Source: Siderastrea radians (taxonomy: Eukaryota > Cnidaria > Anthozoa > Scleractinia > Rhizangiidae). Taken from it: 64,000 nucleotides of DNA. Numbering within the stretch: position 1 is the first letter of the stretch; every line of letters begins with the position of its first letter. The stretch lies in NCBI GenBank assembly GCA_964017195.1, contig OZ024891.1, positions 1,459,894 through 1,523,893 of the forward strand. Direction: 5' to 3'. Below are positions 46,201 to 56,690 of the stretch, piece after piece. A model generated the notes under the pieces. It was not told the origin of the DNA. It made no database searches and saw nothing but the letters and a program-made list of their open reading frames with translations. A program made the translations under genes and the position numbers.

Positions 46201-49200
46201 TGGCAGAAGTCGATGTCGATCCACTTGGTGACACGCCATCGGAGACGCTAACCAAGGGAGAGGTCGACACGCGCAGTGACATGCTGATAGAGGCTGAGGC
46301 AGTGGCACTTGGTGATCTGCTGGTAGAGATCGATGCCGATACATTTCTTGAGACACTCGGAGATGTGGAGGTCGAGACACTGCCTGATACGCTGGTTGAC
46401 GTTGAAGCTGAAACACTTACTGAAATGCTGGCAGAAGTCGATGTCGATACACTTGATGACACACCATCGGAGACGCTAGCCAGGAAAGAGGTCGACACGC
46501 TCGGTGACAAATTGATAGAGGCTGAGGCTGAGGCTGAGGCAGGGACACTCGGTGATCTGCTGGTAGAGTTCGCTGCCGATACACTTCTTGAGTCACTGGA
46601 AGATGTGGAGGTCGAGACACTGGCTGATACGCTGGTCGACGTCAAAGCTGAAACACTTGCCGAAATGCTGGCAGACGTTGATGTCGATACACTTGATGAC
46701 ACGCCATCGGAGACGCTAGCCAAGGGAGAGGTCGACACGCTCGTTGAGATGCTGATAGAGGCTGAGGCAGAGAAACTCGGTGATCTGCCGGTAGAGATCG
46801 ATGCCGACATGGCTCTTGAGAAACTTGGAGATGTGGAAGTCGAGACACTGACTGATACGCTGCTCGACGTCGAACCTGAAACACTTGCCGAAATGCTGGG
46901 AAGATTCGATGTCACTACACGTGGTGACACGCTATCTGACACGCTAGGCGAGGGAGAGGTTGACACACTCGGTGAGATGCTGATAGAGACTGAGGTAGAC
47001 ACACTCGGTGATTTGCTGGTAGAGATCAATGCCGACACGCTTCTTGAGATACTACGTGATGTCGAGGTTGAGACACTGGCTGATACGCTGGTCGACGTCA
47101 AAGCTGAAACACTTGCCGAAATACTGGTAGAAGTCGATGTCAATACACTTGGTGACACGCTATCTGAGACGCTAGCCGACGGAAAGGTCGACACACTCGG
47201 TGAGATGCTGATAGCGGCTGAGGCAGAGCCACTCGGTGATCGGCTGAAAGAGATCGATGCCGACACGGTTCTTGAGACACTCGCAGATGTGGAGGTCGAG
47301 GCACCGGCTGATACACTGGTTGACGTCAAAGCTGAAACACTTGCCGAAATACTGGCAGAAGTCGATGTCGATCCACTTGGTGACACGCCATCGGAGACGC
47401 TAACCAAGGGAGAGGTCGACACGCTTAGTGACATGCTGATAGAGGCTGAGGCAGTGACACTTGGTGATCTGCTGGTAGAGATCGATGCCAATACGCTTCT
47501 TGAGACACTCGGAGATGTGGAGGTCGAGACACTGCCTGATACGCTGGTCGACGTCGAAGCTGAAACACTTGCCGAAATGCTGGCAGAAGTCGATGTCGAT
47601 ACACTTGATGACACGCCATCGGAGACGCTAGCCAAGGGAGAGGTCGACACGCTCGTTGAGATGCTGATAGAGGCTGAGGCAGAGAAACTCGGTGATCTGC
47701 CGGTAGAGATCGATGCCGACACGGCTCTTGAGAAACTTGGAGATGTGGAAGTCGAGACACTGACTGATACGCTGCTCGACGTCGAACCTGAAACACTTGC
47801 CGAAATGCTGGGAAGATTCGATGTCACTACACGTGGTGACACGCTATCTGACACGCTAGGCGAGGGAGAGGTTGACACACTCGGTGAGATGCTGATAGAG
47901 ACTGAGGTAGACACACTCGGTGATTTGCTGGTAGAGATCGATGCCGACACGCTTCTTGAGACACTCTGAGATGTGGAGTTTGAGACACTGGCTGATACGC
48001 TGGACGACACTGAAGCTGCAACACTTGTCGACGGCGATGCCGAAGCTGGCACACTGCATGAGTCACAGGAAGCCGGGATGCTTGGCGAGGTGGAGGTCGA
48101 GACGCTGGCCGAAAGGCTAGCCGAAGGCGATGCCGATGCCGACATCCTGGCCGATACACTCGGCGAGTTGGAGGCCGAGACGCTAGCTGAGGTAGAAGAC
48201 GAGACGCACAGGCTAAGACAGTGGCTGAGACACTCTTGTGAGATGCTCGGCGGGGTGGAGGCCGAAACACAGGGTGAAACACCGGCCGAAGGCGATGCCA
48301 AAGCCGAGACACTAGCTGAGACGCTTGGCGAGGTCGAGACACTAGCTGAGGTGGAGGGTAAGGCACACTGGATGCGACACTGGCTGAGACAGTTGGCTGA
48401 GACACTTAACGAGGTGGACGCAGAGACGCTGAGGGAAACACTGGCTGAGTGCGATGCCGATCCCGACACACTGGCTGAGACATTCGGCGGGGTGGATGGC
48501 GAGACCCTAGCTGAGGTGGAAACTGGGACACTTTGCGAAACGCTGGTAGAGGGCGATGCCGATGTGGATGCACTGCCTGAGATGCTCGACGACGTGGAGG
48601 CCGAGACAGTGGTTGAAACGCTAGTCGATGGGGACGCTGATGTTGACATACTGGCTGAGACACTCAGCGAGGCAGATGGCGAGGCACTAGCTGAGGCGGA
48701 AACTGAGACACTGGGCGAAACGCTTGTAGAGGGCGATGCCGATGCGGACTCACTGGCTGAGCTGCTCGGAGAGGTTGAGACCGAAACACTAGCTGAGGTG
48801 GTGGCCAAGACTCTAGCTGAAGAGGAGGCCGACACACTGTGCGAGATGCTGGTAGAGGGCGACTCCGATGCTGAGACACTGGGTTTTGGGCTCTGCGAGG
48901 TCGATTCTGAGACACTAGGTGAGATTGAAGCCGAGACACTGGGCGAAACGGGGGTAGAGGGCGATGCCGAGGCCGACACACTGGTTGAAACGCTCGGAGA
49001 GGTAGAGGCCGAGACTCTAGCTGAGGTGGAGGCCAAGATACCTGGCGAAACGCTGGTAGAGAGCGATGCCGATGCCACTGCCAACACACTGGCTGAGATG
49101 CTCGGCGAAATGGAGGCCGAGACAGTAGCTGAGGTGGAGGCCGAGACTCTGGGCGAAACGCTGGCAGAGAACGATTCCAATGCCGATACACCAGCTGAGA

Positions 49201-49305
49201 TGCTTGGCGAGATAGAGTCTGTGACACTAGGTGAGGTGGAGGCCGAAACGCCGGTTGAGGTCGGTGGCGATGCTGAGACACTGGCTGAGACGGTCGTACT
49301 AGATT
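34246..49305 (-). CDS. Giant Ser-Xaa repeat mucin domain, single 15,060-bp exon
   Basis: One uninterrupted minus-strand frame. The exon starts after TTTCTTCTATCCAG (49306) and ends at G|GTAAGGGC (34246). Both borders are phase 1 with 5,019 complete codons between them. Nearly every second residue is Ser and the alternate positions are V, A, T, P or I, giving [18 protein letters not shown] text. Sparse charges recur (SRSVSAS, SVSDSVS). Three islands at 48050-48391, 44579-44920 and 41594-41935 contain cysteines ([23 protein letters not shown]); otherwise Cys is nearly absent until [12 protein letters not shown] at the end, a half EGF-like motif. The Ser/Thr density predicts massive O-glycosylation and an extended cell-surface or mucus polymer. 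The composition recalls bacterial serine-rich adhesins, but the splice context is animal. A start codon is not in this exon; the N-terminal exons were not found. The length may be affected by assembly of repeats. Confidence 0.9.
34800..35870 (-). repeat. 35-residue (105-bp) repeat array at the membrane-proximal end
   Basis: Landmarks GACACTAGGAGC recur at 35054, 35159 and 35252, giving 105 bp with a 93-bp deletion variant. Each unit encodes one S-A-P-S step ([10 protein letters not shown]), which shifts the every-second-Ser register by one. About ten units are recognisable. Confidence 0.8.
35880..41513 (-). repeat. 76-residue (228-bp) repeat array, longest block
   Basis: GAGACACTCGGAGATGTGG-type landmarks recur every 228 bp (for example 40203 to 40431 and 40647 to 40875) or 216 bp (40431 to 40647, 40875 to 41091) where 12 bp are missing. 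The 76- and 72-residue lengths are both even, so the Ser-Xaa register is preserved. About 25 units lie here. Two shorter arrays of the same unit occupy about 42440-44560 and 45455-47970. Confidence 0.9.
38560..40575 (-). repeat. Triplicated 672-bp higher-order unit
   Basis: CATGCTTCTTGCGAAACTTG occurs at 38621, 39293 and 39965, exactly 672 bp apart. The three copies (228+228+216 bp each) are nearly identical, marking the youngest expansion in the exon. Confidence 0.9.
41594..41935 (-). repeat. Cysteine island 3 in the mucin domain
   Basis: A 342-bp interval bearing 8 Cys in the order [26 protein letters not shown]. It has the same length as islands 1 and 2 and begins 2,985 bp after island 2 in the reading direction. 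Confidence 0.9.
44579..44920 (-). repeat. Cysteine island 2 in the mucin domain
   Basis: A 342-bp interval with 8 Cys: [27 protein letters not shown]. Cys spacing is identical to the other islands. It lies 3,471 bp after island 1 in the reading direction. Confidence 0.9.
48050..48391 (-). repeat. Cysteine island 1 in the mucin domain
   Basis: A 342-bp interval with 9 Cys: [10 protein letters not shown], a lone [18 protein letters not shown] and ASCDSC, about 305-418 residues into the exon's product. The first triplet arises where an extra base precedes copies of the 12-mer GTCTCAGCCAGT, so GTC TCA GCC AGT (VSAS) is read as TGT CTC AGC CAG (CLSQ). Confidence 0.9.
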
Positions 49306-49683
49306 CTGGATAGAAGAAATTGTTTTAGTTAATAATTTGTTAAAACCGTCGGCGGTATCTTTTCTAAAAAAACAATGATAAGTTGTTTAACATTAAATGT
49401 TTCATAGCGTCCTTTTGATGTTTAATATTTACATTTTTGTTTTATTGTCTCTTTTGAATCTGTGGAGAAACATTTCCTGAAGTTTAAAAGAAAAGTTGTC
49501 GTTAAAAATGTTTGGTAATCAGAAGACTTTTCGTAGATTAGTTGACTTCAGTTGCTCTAGTGGAAAGTGAGACGCCTCCTCATTGACTATTCTGTTTTTA
49601 AGAGCTCGGCATTTTTGTTTTTCATTTCTGACCTTCTGGGTGTTTTGCCTGTTGGCTTCCGCCCACGAGAGTTTCTCGAGGCC

Positions 49684-49737
<54 letters not shown>

Positions 49738-50284
49738 GGCCTATCATTTCCATTTAAAAGGCAGATCAAAGGCGACGAAAGCTGCGGCAGCCATTTTAAT
49801 TGGCTTAAGACAAAAAAAAAATCAAAAGGCAATTAACACTACCCAGACCTAAACACAATAGCGAGCCAGGCCTATATTTAAAGTTTTTTACCTTTTTGCC
49901 GCTGTGTCTAATCTATAGCACCGTTTAGAAACGGAAACCTTACATTTCTTTAAAGCTACTGAAATCCGTAACCTTTAGGGTGACGTTACATTTAGAGATT
50001 CTTCTTTTCATCCCGAGTGATTACTCCAGTGACCTTTTTTCTACATTTTTAATTTTAGTGCCCTTTTATTTTTATAAGGAGAAGTTCGGGTTAAGAGATA
50101 GTTGTTCTCTTGTTACAGGTACACAGTTCTTCAGTAATGCTTACCTATTAACAAAAGAAGGAGAACCGGTGTTGCAAAGATGAACGGTATTTTTGAAGAC
50201 ATGACTTTAGAAAAGTATCTTGCTTTGTTCTTGCACTTTGACCTTTTCAGCAACCTGCAGCCAGATTAAACAAGGTCAGACGAT
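49306..50284 (-). other. Upstream intron of the mucin gene, no exon seen
   Basis: Starts with the pyrimidine-rich acceptor region of the giant exon. It holds the (TTA)n tract at 49684-49735. No preceding exon with a phase-1 donor and signal-peptide-like frame was recognised. Confidence 0.45.
49684..49735. repeat. (TTA)n microsatellite
   Basis: A pure trinucleotide tract of about 52 bp, 380 bp upstream of the giant exon. Confidence 0.92.
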
Positions 50285-50590
50285 GTAAGAAAAAGTAAAG
50301 TACGGAGAGGTAAGGTAAGGTAGGTAAAGTAAGACAGGGTAAGGTAGGATGAATTAGGGTAACAAGGGGATTATTTTCTAAAGAAACTGTTGTGGTGTGT
50401 GGTTGGGATTGGCCACCCTAAGGAAATTGAAAGCTGACGTTTCTAGCGTTAGCCCTTCGTCAGAGCGAATCAAATCCAACGTAAATTAGGGTAAGGTGAC
50501 GTAAGGTAAGGTAAGATGGTAGAGAAGGGTATGGTATGGTAGGGTAAGTCAACGTAAGGCAAGGTAAGGTAGGTTGGGAACGGTAGGGTC
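50285..50590. repeat. GGTAA-rich low-complexity tract split by an insertion
   Basis: Imperfect AAGGTAAGGTAGG pentamer-like repeats at 50285-50360 and 50490-50590 flank a non-repetitive block containing AAGCTGACGTTTCTAGCGTT and AGCCCTTCGTCAGAGCGAAT. I recognise that block as a common cnidarian dispersed repeat piece. Confidence 0.7.
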
Positions 50591-50711
50591 GATATTAGTT
50601 GCATAAATGACCAAAATATCCCTACAAATTTGAAAAAGGCATTGTACATGGTTTTCAAACTTCTGACTGTAGATTGTTAGATAATTGGTATAATTCAAGA
50701 TAAAGATGAAT

Positions 50712-50935
50712 AAGCAAGTAGGCTTAATGGTTAGGGAGCTGGACCTGAAATCCCGAGGTCCCGGGTTCCCAAATCCTTCTCCTAGCCAATAGAAGGATGC
50801 TCTTCAGTTTCCCCAATTCATCTTCTCCATGCCTTGTAAATAACCAACTAGCCATCCTCCTGTAACATTTGTTGCATATAAACGTTCCCACAAGCTGTTA
50901 GCCGGCTTTCAGATTAACGTGAATGAACAAACCTG
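50712..50935 (+). mobile_element. tRNA-derived SINE
   Basis: Pol III promoter-like boxes: TTAATGGTTAGGGAGCTGG (box A type, 50725-50743) and AGGTCCCGGGTTCCCAAATCC (box B type). The tRNA-like head cannot fold into an intact tRNA; the tail contains TTGTAAATAACCAACTAGCC. I read it as a degenerate coral SINE rather than a functional tRNA gene. Confidence 0.65.
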
Positions 50936-50977
50936 GCCACTTTGTATAGTGCTTTTTAATAGGTTTCATTTGAATGT

Positions 50978-51394
50978 GAGAACACAGGCTTACCATCCTC
51001 TGTTTGTGTGGTGTGGTGTACATTTATAATGGCCGTATCGCTAATGAACTAGCAAAACTAAAGGCGAAATTAAGGGCTTCTAAAAATGTAAAAAAAATTA
51101 AATAGAAACACTTAAAACTTAAAACTGCTGCTGTGTTTACTTTGATGTTTTGTTTTGAGCGAGTCCTACCGTTAGTTTAAAAACATCACTTTTGCGAGCC
51201 TTAAATCACCAGAGTAAGCATGGAAAAAGAAAGGAAAACCTTATAGCAGCAATTTTAAATGTTTTTATTTCATTTTCTTGAGTTTTAAAAGTACTAAATT
51301 TCGCCTTTAGTTTTGCTGGTTCATACATCGTTACGGCCATTATAAATGCACAGCACACACCACAAACGGAGGATGGTAAGCCTGTGGTGAGAAC
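50978..51394. mobile_element. Foldback MITE, arms about 95 bp
   Basis: ACAGGCTTACCATCCTCTGT..TATAATGGCCGTA..AGCAAAACTAAAGGCGAAAT (50983-51070) is mirrored at 51296-51392. The AT-rich centre is about 225 bp. No coding sequence. Confidence 0.88.
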
Positions 51395-52834
51395 CTAAGG
51401 ATGTCATCCACGATTGAACGCCGTGATTAAAACCGTAATATGAGAGCTAGGCAAGTCTCTGGGCAGATAATGTTTATTGAAAAAAGGAACAGTTTTCGTT
51501 TTAATAAATGCAATGAATACCTGAAATTACTCTGCGTCGATGCCTTCATAAGACTAAGCAAAACCTTGGCGATCACTTGACTTCACTGCAAAAATAAATT
51601 AATATATGAAAACTGTTCAAGAGAACAAAAGCATCTAAACAACAAACAAGTGCCATCTTTTCACGGAGTCTTTTGCAAATTATGGGGTATTCCAGAGGTA
51701 ATATCTTCTGACGGTATTTTATCGTATTTATTGGAATTAGTGTACCATTTGCTCAGCTGCCCACAAACGAAAGCCAAAATATGCGTAAGCGCTTCAAAAC
51801 TTCTCTCACGAGTGTATACCAAAACAGCTTCTTATTAGGTAATGCGATTTCCTACACTAAAATTTCTGCATTGTTTCAAGAAGGCAGAAAATTGAAAATA
51901 GAATGGAAAAGTTTTGTAAGAGAAACTGCACAGTTGCATTTGTCGGAAAATTCTTACCGAGCTTTCCTTTGCTTTGCCTTCTCTTGTTAGGAAAGTCACT
52001 CTACAGTGCTCTCTCTGCCCAAGTGTACTTAGATGGGTAAAAGCCAATTCTTTCGGAAACAATTAAAACAGAAAGGATTACAGGAATACACTACTAAGAT
52101 CTTTCACTTAAAGTGTTACAATTTAGAGGAGTTGATCCATACACTCAAAAGCTGTACCCAACTTGTACAGCATAATAAACAGCACTACGGGCAAGTAGAG
52201 CTTTCATTTGAATGGTCAAACTTTAGGATTTTTTCCATAGACTCAATAGTTAGAACCAAATTACAGACAGAACGTTTAACGCAGAGGTAAATGGCTGTAT
52301 TTCTTAGGTCAGCATTGCATTGATTAGTCAACCTTATAACTTACATAATGGCAGTATACCAGTGATTTTTCAACAATAATTTTTACCCACGTTCATAGGT
52401 CAACTTCTGCCACCAGATATCAATTGTCAACATCGAATTTTTCCAAGGACAAGCTTTTAGCTAGCATCTACAGTGGTTATGTGATCTTTAAACGATAAAT
52501 TTGTCGCAAGGCATAGCTGAATGCGCCCAAAGAGGTGCAAATATATAAAGTACACAGAATCAAACGTAGGAGGCACATTAAATGACAAAATGAGTTTAAA
52601 AAAAGAGTTTTGCTTCTGATTAGCAGATAAAGTCAGCTTTGTTGTTGGTTTTTCAACAATTATCGTAGCCGAGGCTTTTTGTCGGATGATTTTCTTTACC
52701 CTCTTGGAATAGCTAAAGGTTTAAGAACTTAACATTTTAACTGAATGAACAGATGAATTAAAGATAAATAATGGTAATTGAACTGAGTGGAGTGCAATTT
52801 GGTCTGAAATCAATTGAATGCAATTGATTGCAAT
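51395..52834. other. No gene recognised
   Basis: Overlapping plus ORFs (51650-51838, 51781-51990, 52033-52290) encode peptides with no known domain and no good splice partners. They are probably non-coding. Confidence 0.4.
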
Positions 52835-53326
52835 TTGGTCTGAAATCATACTTGTGATTTCAAAATCGAACTCGCGCTGCGCGCTCGTGCGATTTGAAAT
52901 CACAAGTATGATTTCAGACCAAAATTTCACGACATGAAGTTCAATTACTACTTTATTACACCCATTTTGAAATCACACAGTTTTTTGTCTGTACGCTATT
53001 GTTTAAAAATGTCTTGTTTCCTTTGTTTTACGTCATCCGTGAGATTCACAGATTCTTACACCGAGATAAAGCCGAAATTGCAAAATTCCCCCCCCCCCCA
53101 AATGACTTTTTTTGCCTTATATTTTTATGCAATCTGATTGGCTTGTGAGATTAAGCCATGAAATGTGATTGATAGTATTATTTCATTTTCATTTTGATTG
53201 GCTAAAAAAGTGATGCGATTTAGAGCAAAAAATAGTGCAATTCTGGAATAAATCGCACTATTGAGAGCCAATCAGATTGCAAGGATCACCAGTGATTTCA
53301 AAATGGGTGTAATAACGAAATAAATT
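52835..53326. mobile_element. Double foldback element (TGATTTCAAAATGGGTGTAATA type)
   Basis: Contains two hairpins. The first pairs TTGGTCTGAAATCATACTTG (52835) with its complement ending at 52922 around a CTCGCGCTGCGCGCTCGTG loop. The second pairs 52943-52977 (TTACACCCATTTTGAAATCA) with 53292-53326. Both belong to sequence types common in cnidarian intergenic DNA. Confidence 0.75.
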
Positions 53327-56105
53327 CATAATGTTTAGAAAGCAAAGCCACATCAACCACGAGTCGTTTCATTCTTCATTCAGATAAAACTAGGATTTAA
53401 AAGGTTAGTTTTCGAGGAAGAGGGAAAACTGGATAACCCAGAAAAAAAACCCTTGTAGCAAAAACGAGAACTAACCAACAGACTCAACTTATTCTTAAAG
53501 GCGTAATCGTATACAACCAGTTTTAAGGATTTTAGATGCATTTTTTTCTAAGTAGAGGTCTAATTCAAGTTTTGGATCAGATACCTGTATGCCAGTAATC
53601 TTGTACAACTAATTTTTAGGCAATTATTTCACTTTGAATAATTTTAAGTTTTAGATAGTTTTATCCATTTTAAGTAGTCACGACCATATGGGTCAAGACA
53701 TAATATTACCAGGTATATATAAATGCTGTTAAATATCATTGTTAACTTACACGTGACGCTGTGTCCGGAAGAACTCGAACTTAGCTGGTCACTTGGTGGG
53801 ATCGTGTGTTCCAACTACTTTCATGAGCAATTGTCTTCTTTAACGGTCCTGATTATAGCACTTATTAGACTGACCTTCTGGTGATTTTTTTATTCTCATT
53901 ATTTTGAAATTTTGCAAAAATACTTGCACAAACGTTGGAATTTTGTTTTTGACATTCTTGGAAACTCGTCGGCATCGCAACACGACAACAAATAATTAAG
54001 CCATAGACGCCATCGGCAAAGTCGGTTCTAGAAATTACGTTTTTACGTCATCGTCATGTGTTGCGCATAATTACCTCAAACTCAAAAGCAAATTATTTTG
54101 ATAACTCTGACTGCGGAGTGTCTCAAAAATTCGTACCCCAAGAGGCACATTTTTTTAAATCTCAAGTTTGCTCATTTGTTCAACTGATAGCTTTCGGTTA
54201 AACATTGAAGTTGAATCGTTTAATAAAAGTTTAATAATTGATATCGTATATGTTTTTCAAGAAATCAACACACAACATAAAGTTAATTCCCAAATTGTAC
54301 TTCACAGTGTCATATCTGCATCATTTGTTTCCTGTCTTTTTTTCCCTTTCCCCTTTCTGTAGTCATTGCACCGTCAATTTTTATTTTCTTTTAATTATTT
54401 TGTTTAATAAAACCACCATAAAGAATCAAATTCATCTTTTCGAGAGCTAACCTAGACTGCCTTTTTGAAAACCGACGAAATTGTTGGACAAAAGTTCAGA
54501 GATGAGTTGCAAAGTGGTCAGTTCAAAATTGTTTTGAAGAAAAGGTTCGTAGTGGTCAACCATCCATCCTGAAAAATGTCATCAAAAGAAAGGGCAGCCA
54601 AAAACGCTTCTAGACTTGTTTGTTTCTTTGGGTAACAGGAATAAACGTTTCTTAGATTTCAGAGAACTTAATTTTTTGCCATCTGAAGAAGGAATACAAA
54701 CTTTCGAGACACCCTGTTATCTTAGCGCTGTTTAATTCTTACCTTTATTTTCTCGAACTCATACAGAGGTGTTATTTGTTAACTCCACTATAAACCTCTG
54801 CCTTCGTTTTTCAATCCTCGTTTAAACTTCCAAGTAATGAATGTTTATAGAAGATCTGATACCGGATTTTATAGAAACTGACACTTCTGGAGAAAAAAAT
54901 TGATAAAGTAACATTCCGAAATTTTGAAACAGCTTCGGAAGAAATGTGTGCAAAAATATATTTGCGGTTTACATGTTACGTTATTGCCTATGTTCCAGAT
55001 CTGTTGGGCATGAACAAAAGATGTCGCGTTTGCTCCTTTTGTATGCCAATCTGTTCGATACACTTGATTGGTTACAAAGACATAAATCGGCGTGGAAACG
55101 AAAAAGATATATCAACAAATGTCGAAGTTTAAGTGAACAACTTATCTTGGCTTCTCGATTGATAGCTATTTGTCAAGATAGCGTCAAAAGATTATTATCC
55201 GCCTCTACACGCTCTAATAATTCGAAGGCAACTTTGGCTCAAAAACGCGATCAAACTAGTTGTTCTTTATTTAAAGTTTCTTTGAGAATTAATACAGCTT
55301 AAAACTAACAGATCGTAAAAATAACTTACCTTTTTTAAAGTTCAGTCCAGAAATGTTCAACTGTCTTTATATATAACCCAAACTAAAGACCTAGAGCGGT
55401 CTTTTCATCCTGTAATCTGAATAAAACGTAATCAGTAACGGTGTCGAAAGCCTGACTTACTTGGCTGGATTCAGTGATTTTCTATCGCATCTCCGTTGCG
55501 AGTCAATTGCTACATAGGGTAGGAAACAAAGCTTGCTTCTAGAAAATGCTCTCTTTTATTTTTAAACATTTTATTGCGTATGTTACACAAAGGGTTGCTA
55601 TTTAACAATCGTTGAACCTTAGGGGGGTTGTTATTTTCGAGGCACTTTTTACGCTAACGAATTTTGTAACGGCTGAGCGATTCTAGTTGTGAGTTCACTA
55701 TATTAAAGTGTCTGAGTGAATTTACTAATTCCTACCCTCCGTTTCTGAGTGTCCTATTGTTTAACTGTTAAATGTTCTCTTACTTGAATAGTATCCTTCT
55801 TAAGGATAAGGTTTCCTTTAAAACCACTTTTGCCACTCTGAAGCTCCTCTGAAGTTTCACAAGCTAAATCCAATATGTACCTAAAATAATCAAGTATCCG
55901 GTTAATTGGTCTATAATTTATCCACGAAGGTGATATAAAATGCTTTCTAGTCAGGGCTGACGTCATTTTGTGAGGACCAGATGTTACTCGAAAACTCGGA
56001 AAGTCTGATCCCTGCAAAAAACTTCGTGCTGTATTTTGATTTCAGGCAGACACGTAAGTTACAAGAAACTGGACCTTAGCCTTTTCTCTTCCAGTGTCAA
56101 ATCCT
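53327..56105. other. No gene recognised
   Basis: AT-rich; no recognisable domain in any frame. A TATA-like TATATATAAAG on the minus strand (about 55366-55376) followed by a donor-like GGTAAGTTA at 55321-55330 was considered and not accepted as a promoter. Confidence 0.4.
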
Positions 56106-56219
56106 TTGTCTTGTAATGTGGTTCTGTGGATGAGCACCAATTCCCTGTAGTACTGATTGCTATGTTGTACAAGGTGACTCTAACTTTTTTAATTTGTTGT
56201 CCTCTTTATTATACTGTAC

Positions 56220-56690
56220 AGGTTGGTTCTACCTTTTAAGTCTGTGGACGAAATCGTAAAGTGAAAGAAACCATTCAAATGAAAGCTACTGAGCAGTACT
56301 TTCCTGTGGTGCTGTTTATCATGCTGAACAAGGTGGTTCTAACTTTTCAGTTTGTGGATGAAATTCTATAGTGTGACCATTCAAATGAAAGCTACTGAGC
56401 AGTACTTTCCTGTGGTGCTGTTTATCATGGTGCACAAGGTGGTTCTAACTTTTCAGTTTGTGGATGAAATTCTATAGTGTGACCATTCAAATGAAAGCTA
56501 TTGAGTAGTACTTTCAAGTGGTGCTATTAATTATGCTGTACAAGTGGTTCGACCTTTGAGGCCGTGGATGAAAGTGAACCCATTCAAAAGAATGCTATCG
56601 AGAAGTACTGCTCAGTTGAACCGTGTATTATGCTGAACAGGGCGGTCTTTAATTTTGAGTCCTTCTGATACATTCCTACAGTGTAAACAT
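56220..56690. repeat. 106-bp minisatellite, about 4-5 copies
   Basis: CCATTCAAATGAAAGCTACT occurs at 56271, 56377 and 56483 (106-bp steps; the third copy has one substitution). More diverged copies are at about 56580 and upstream near 56110-56180. Each unit includes TGTTTATCATGCTGAACAAG and a GTGGATGAAATTCTATAGTG segment. Confidence 0.88.

Noticed and set aside
34696..48663. Third-frame minus ORFs rich in Arg, Pro, His and Cys ([20 protein letters not shown] style)
   Set aside because: Out-of-frame reading of the same repeat; they end at ordinary mutations and lack independent signals. They are nevertheless the origin of the CLSQC-type islands where the frame slips locally.
34246..49180. Bacterial serine-rich adhesin contamination
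   Set aside because: Composition is similar, but the frame has eukaryotic splice sites at both ends and continues into EGF, SEA and TM exons.
34305..49313. Plus-strand series of long acidic ORFs (up to 1,335 residues, [22 protein letters not shown] style), all in one frame with only ten interruptions
   Set aside because: They are the antisense of the Ser-Xaa repeat. In that frame a stop can arise only opposite T|CA, T|TA or C|TA codon junctions, which are rare when nearly all codons are Ser, Val, Ala, Thr or Pro. The minus frame has no stop, joins EGF/SEA exons with correct phases and is therefore the real one.
50720..50790. Intact tRNA gene
   Set aside because: Box A and B similarities exist but the acceptor and anticodon stems do not close; interpreted as a SINE head.
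53740..53800. Minus-strand piece reading SDQLSSSSSGHSVTC with a strong GTAAGT donor, considered as an upstream mucin exon
   Set aside because: Its donor leaves T as first base, and joining to the giant exon's AA would create TAA. The frame also has no supported acceptor.
55321..55380. TATATATAAAG plus donor on the minus strand as the mucin promoter and first exon
   Set aside because: The implied exon would be only about 15-20 nt and contains no start codon; the evidence is too thin.
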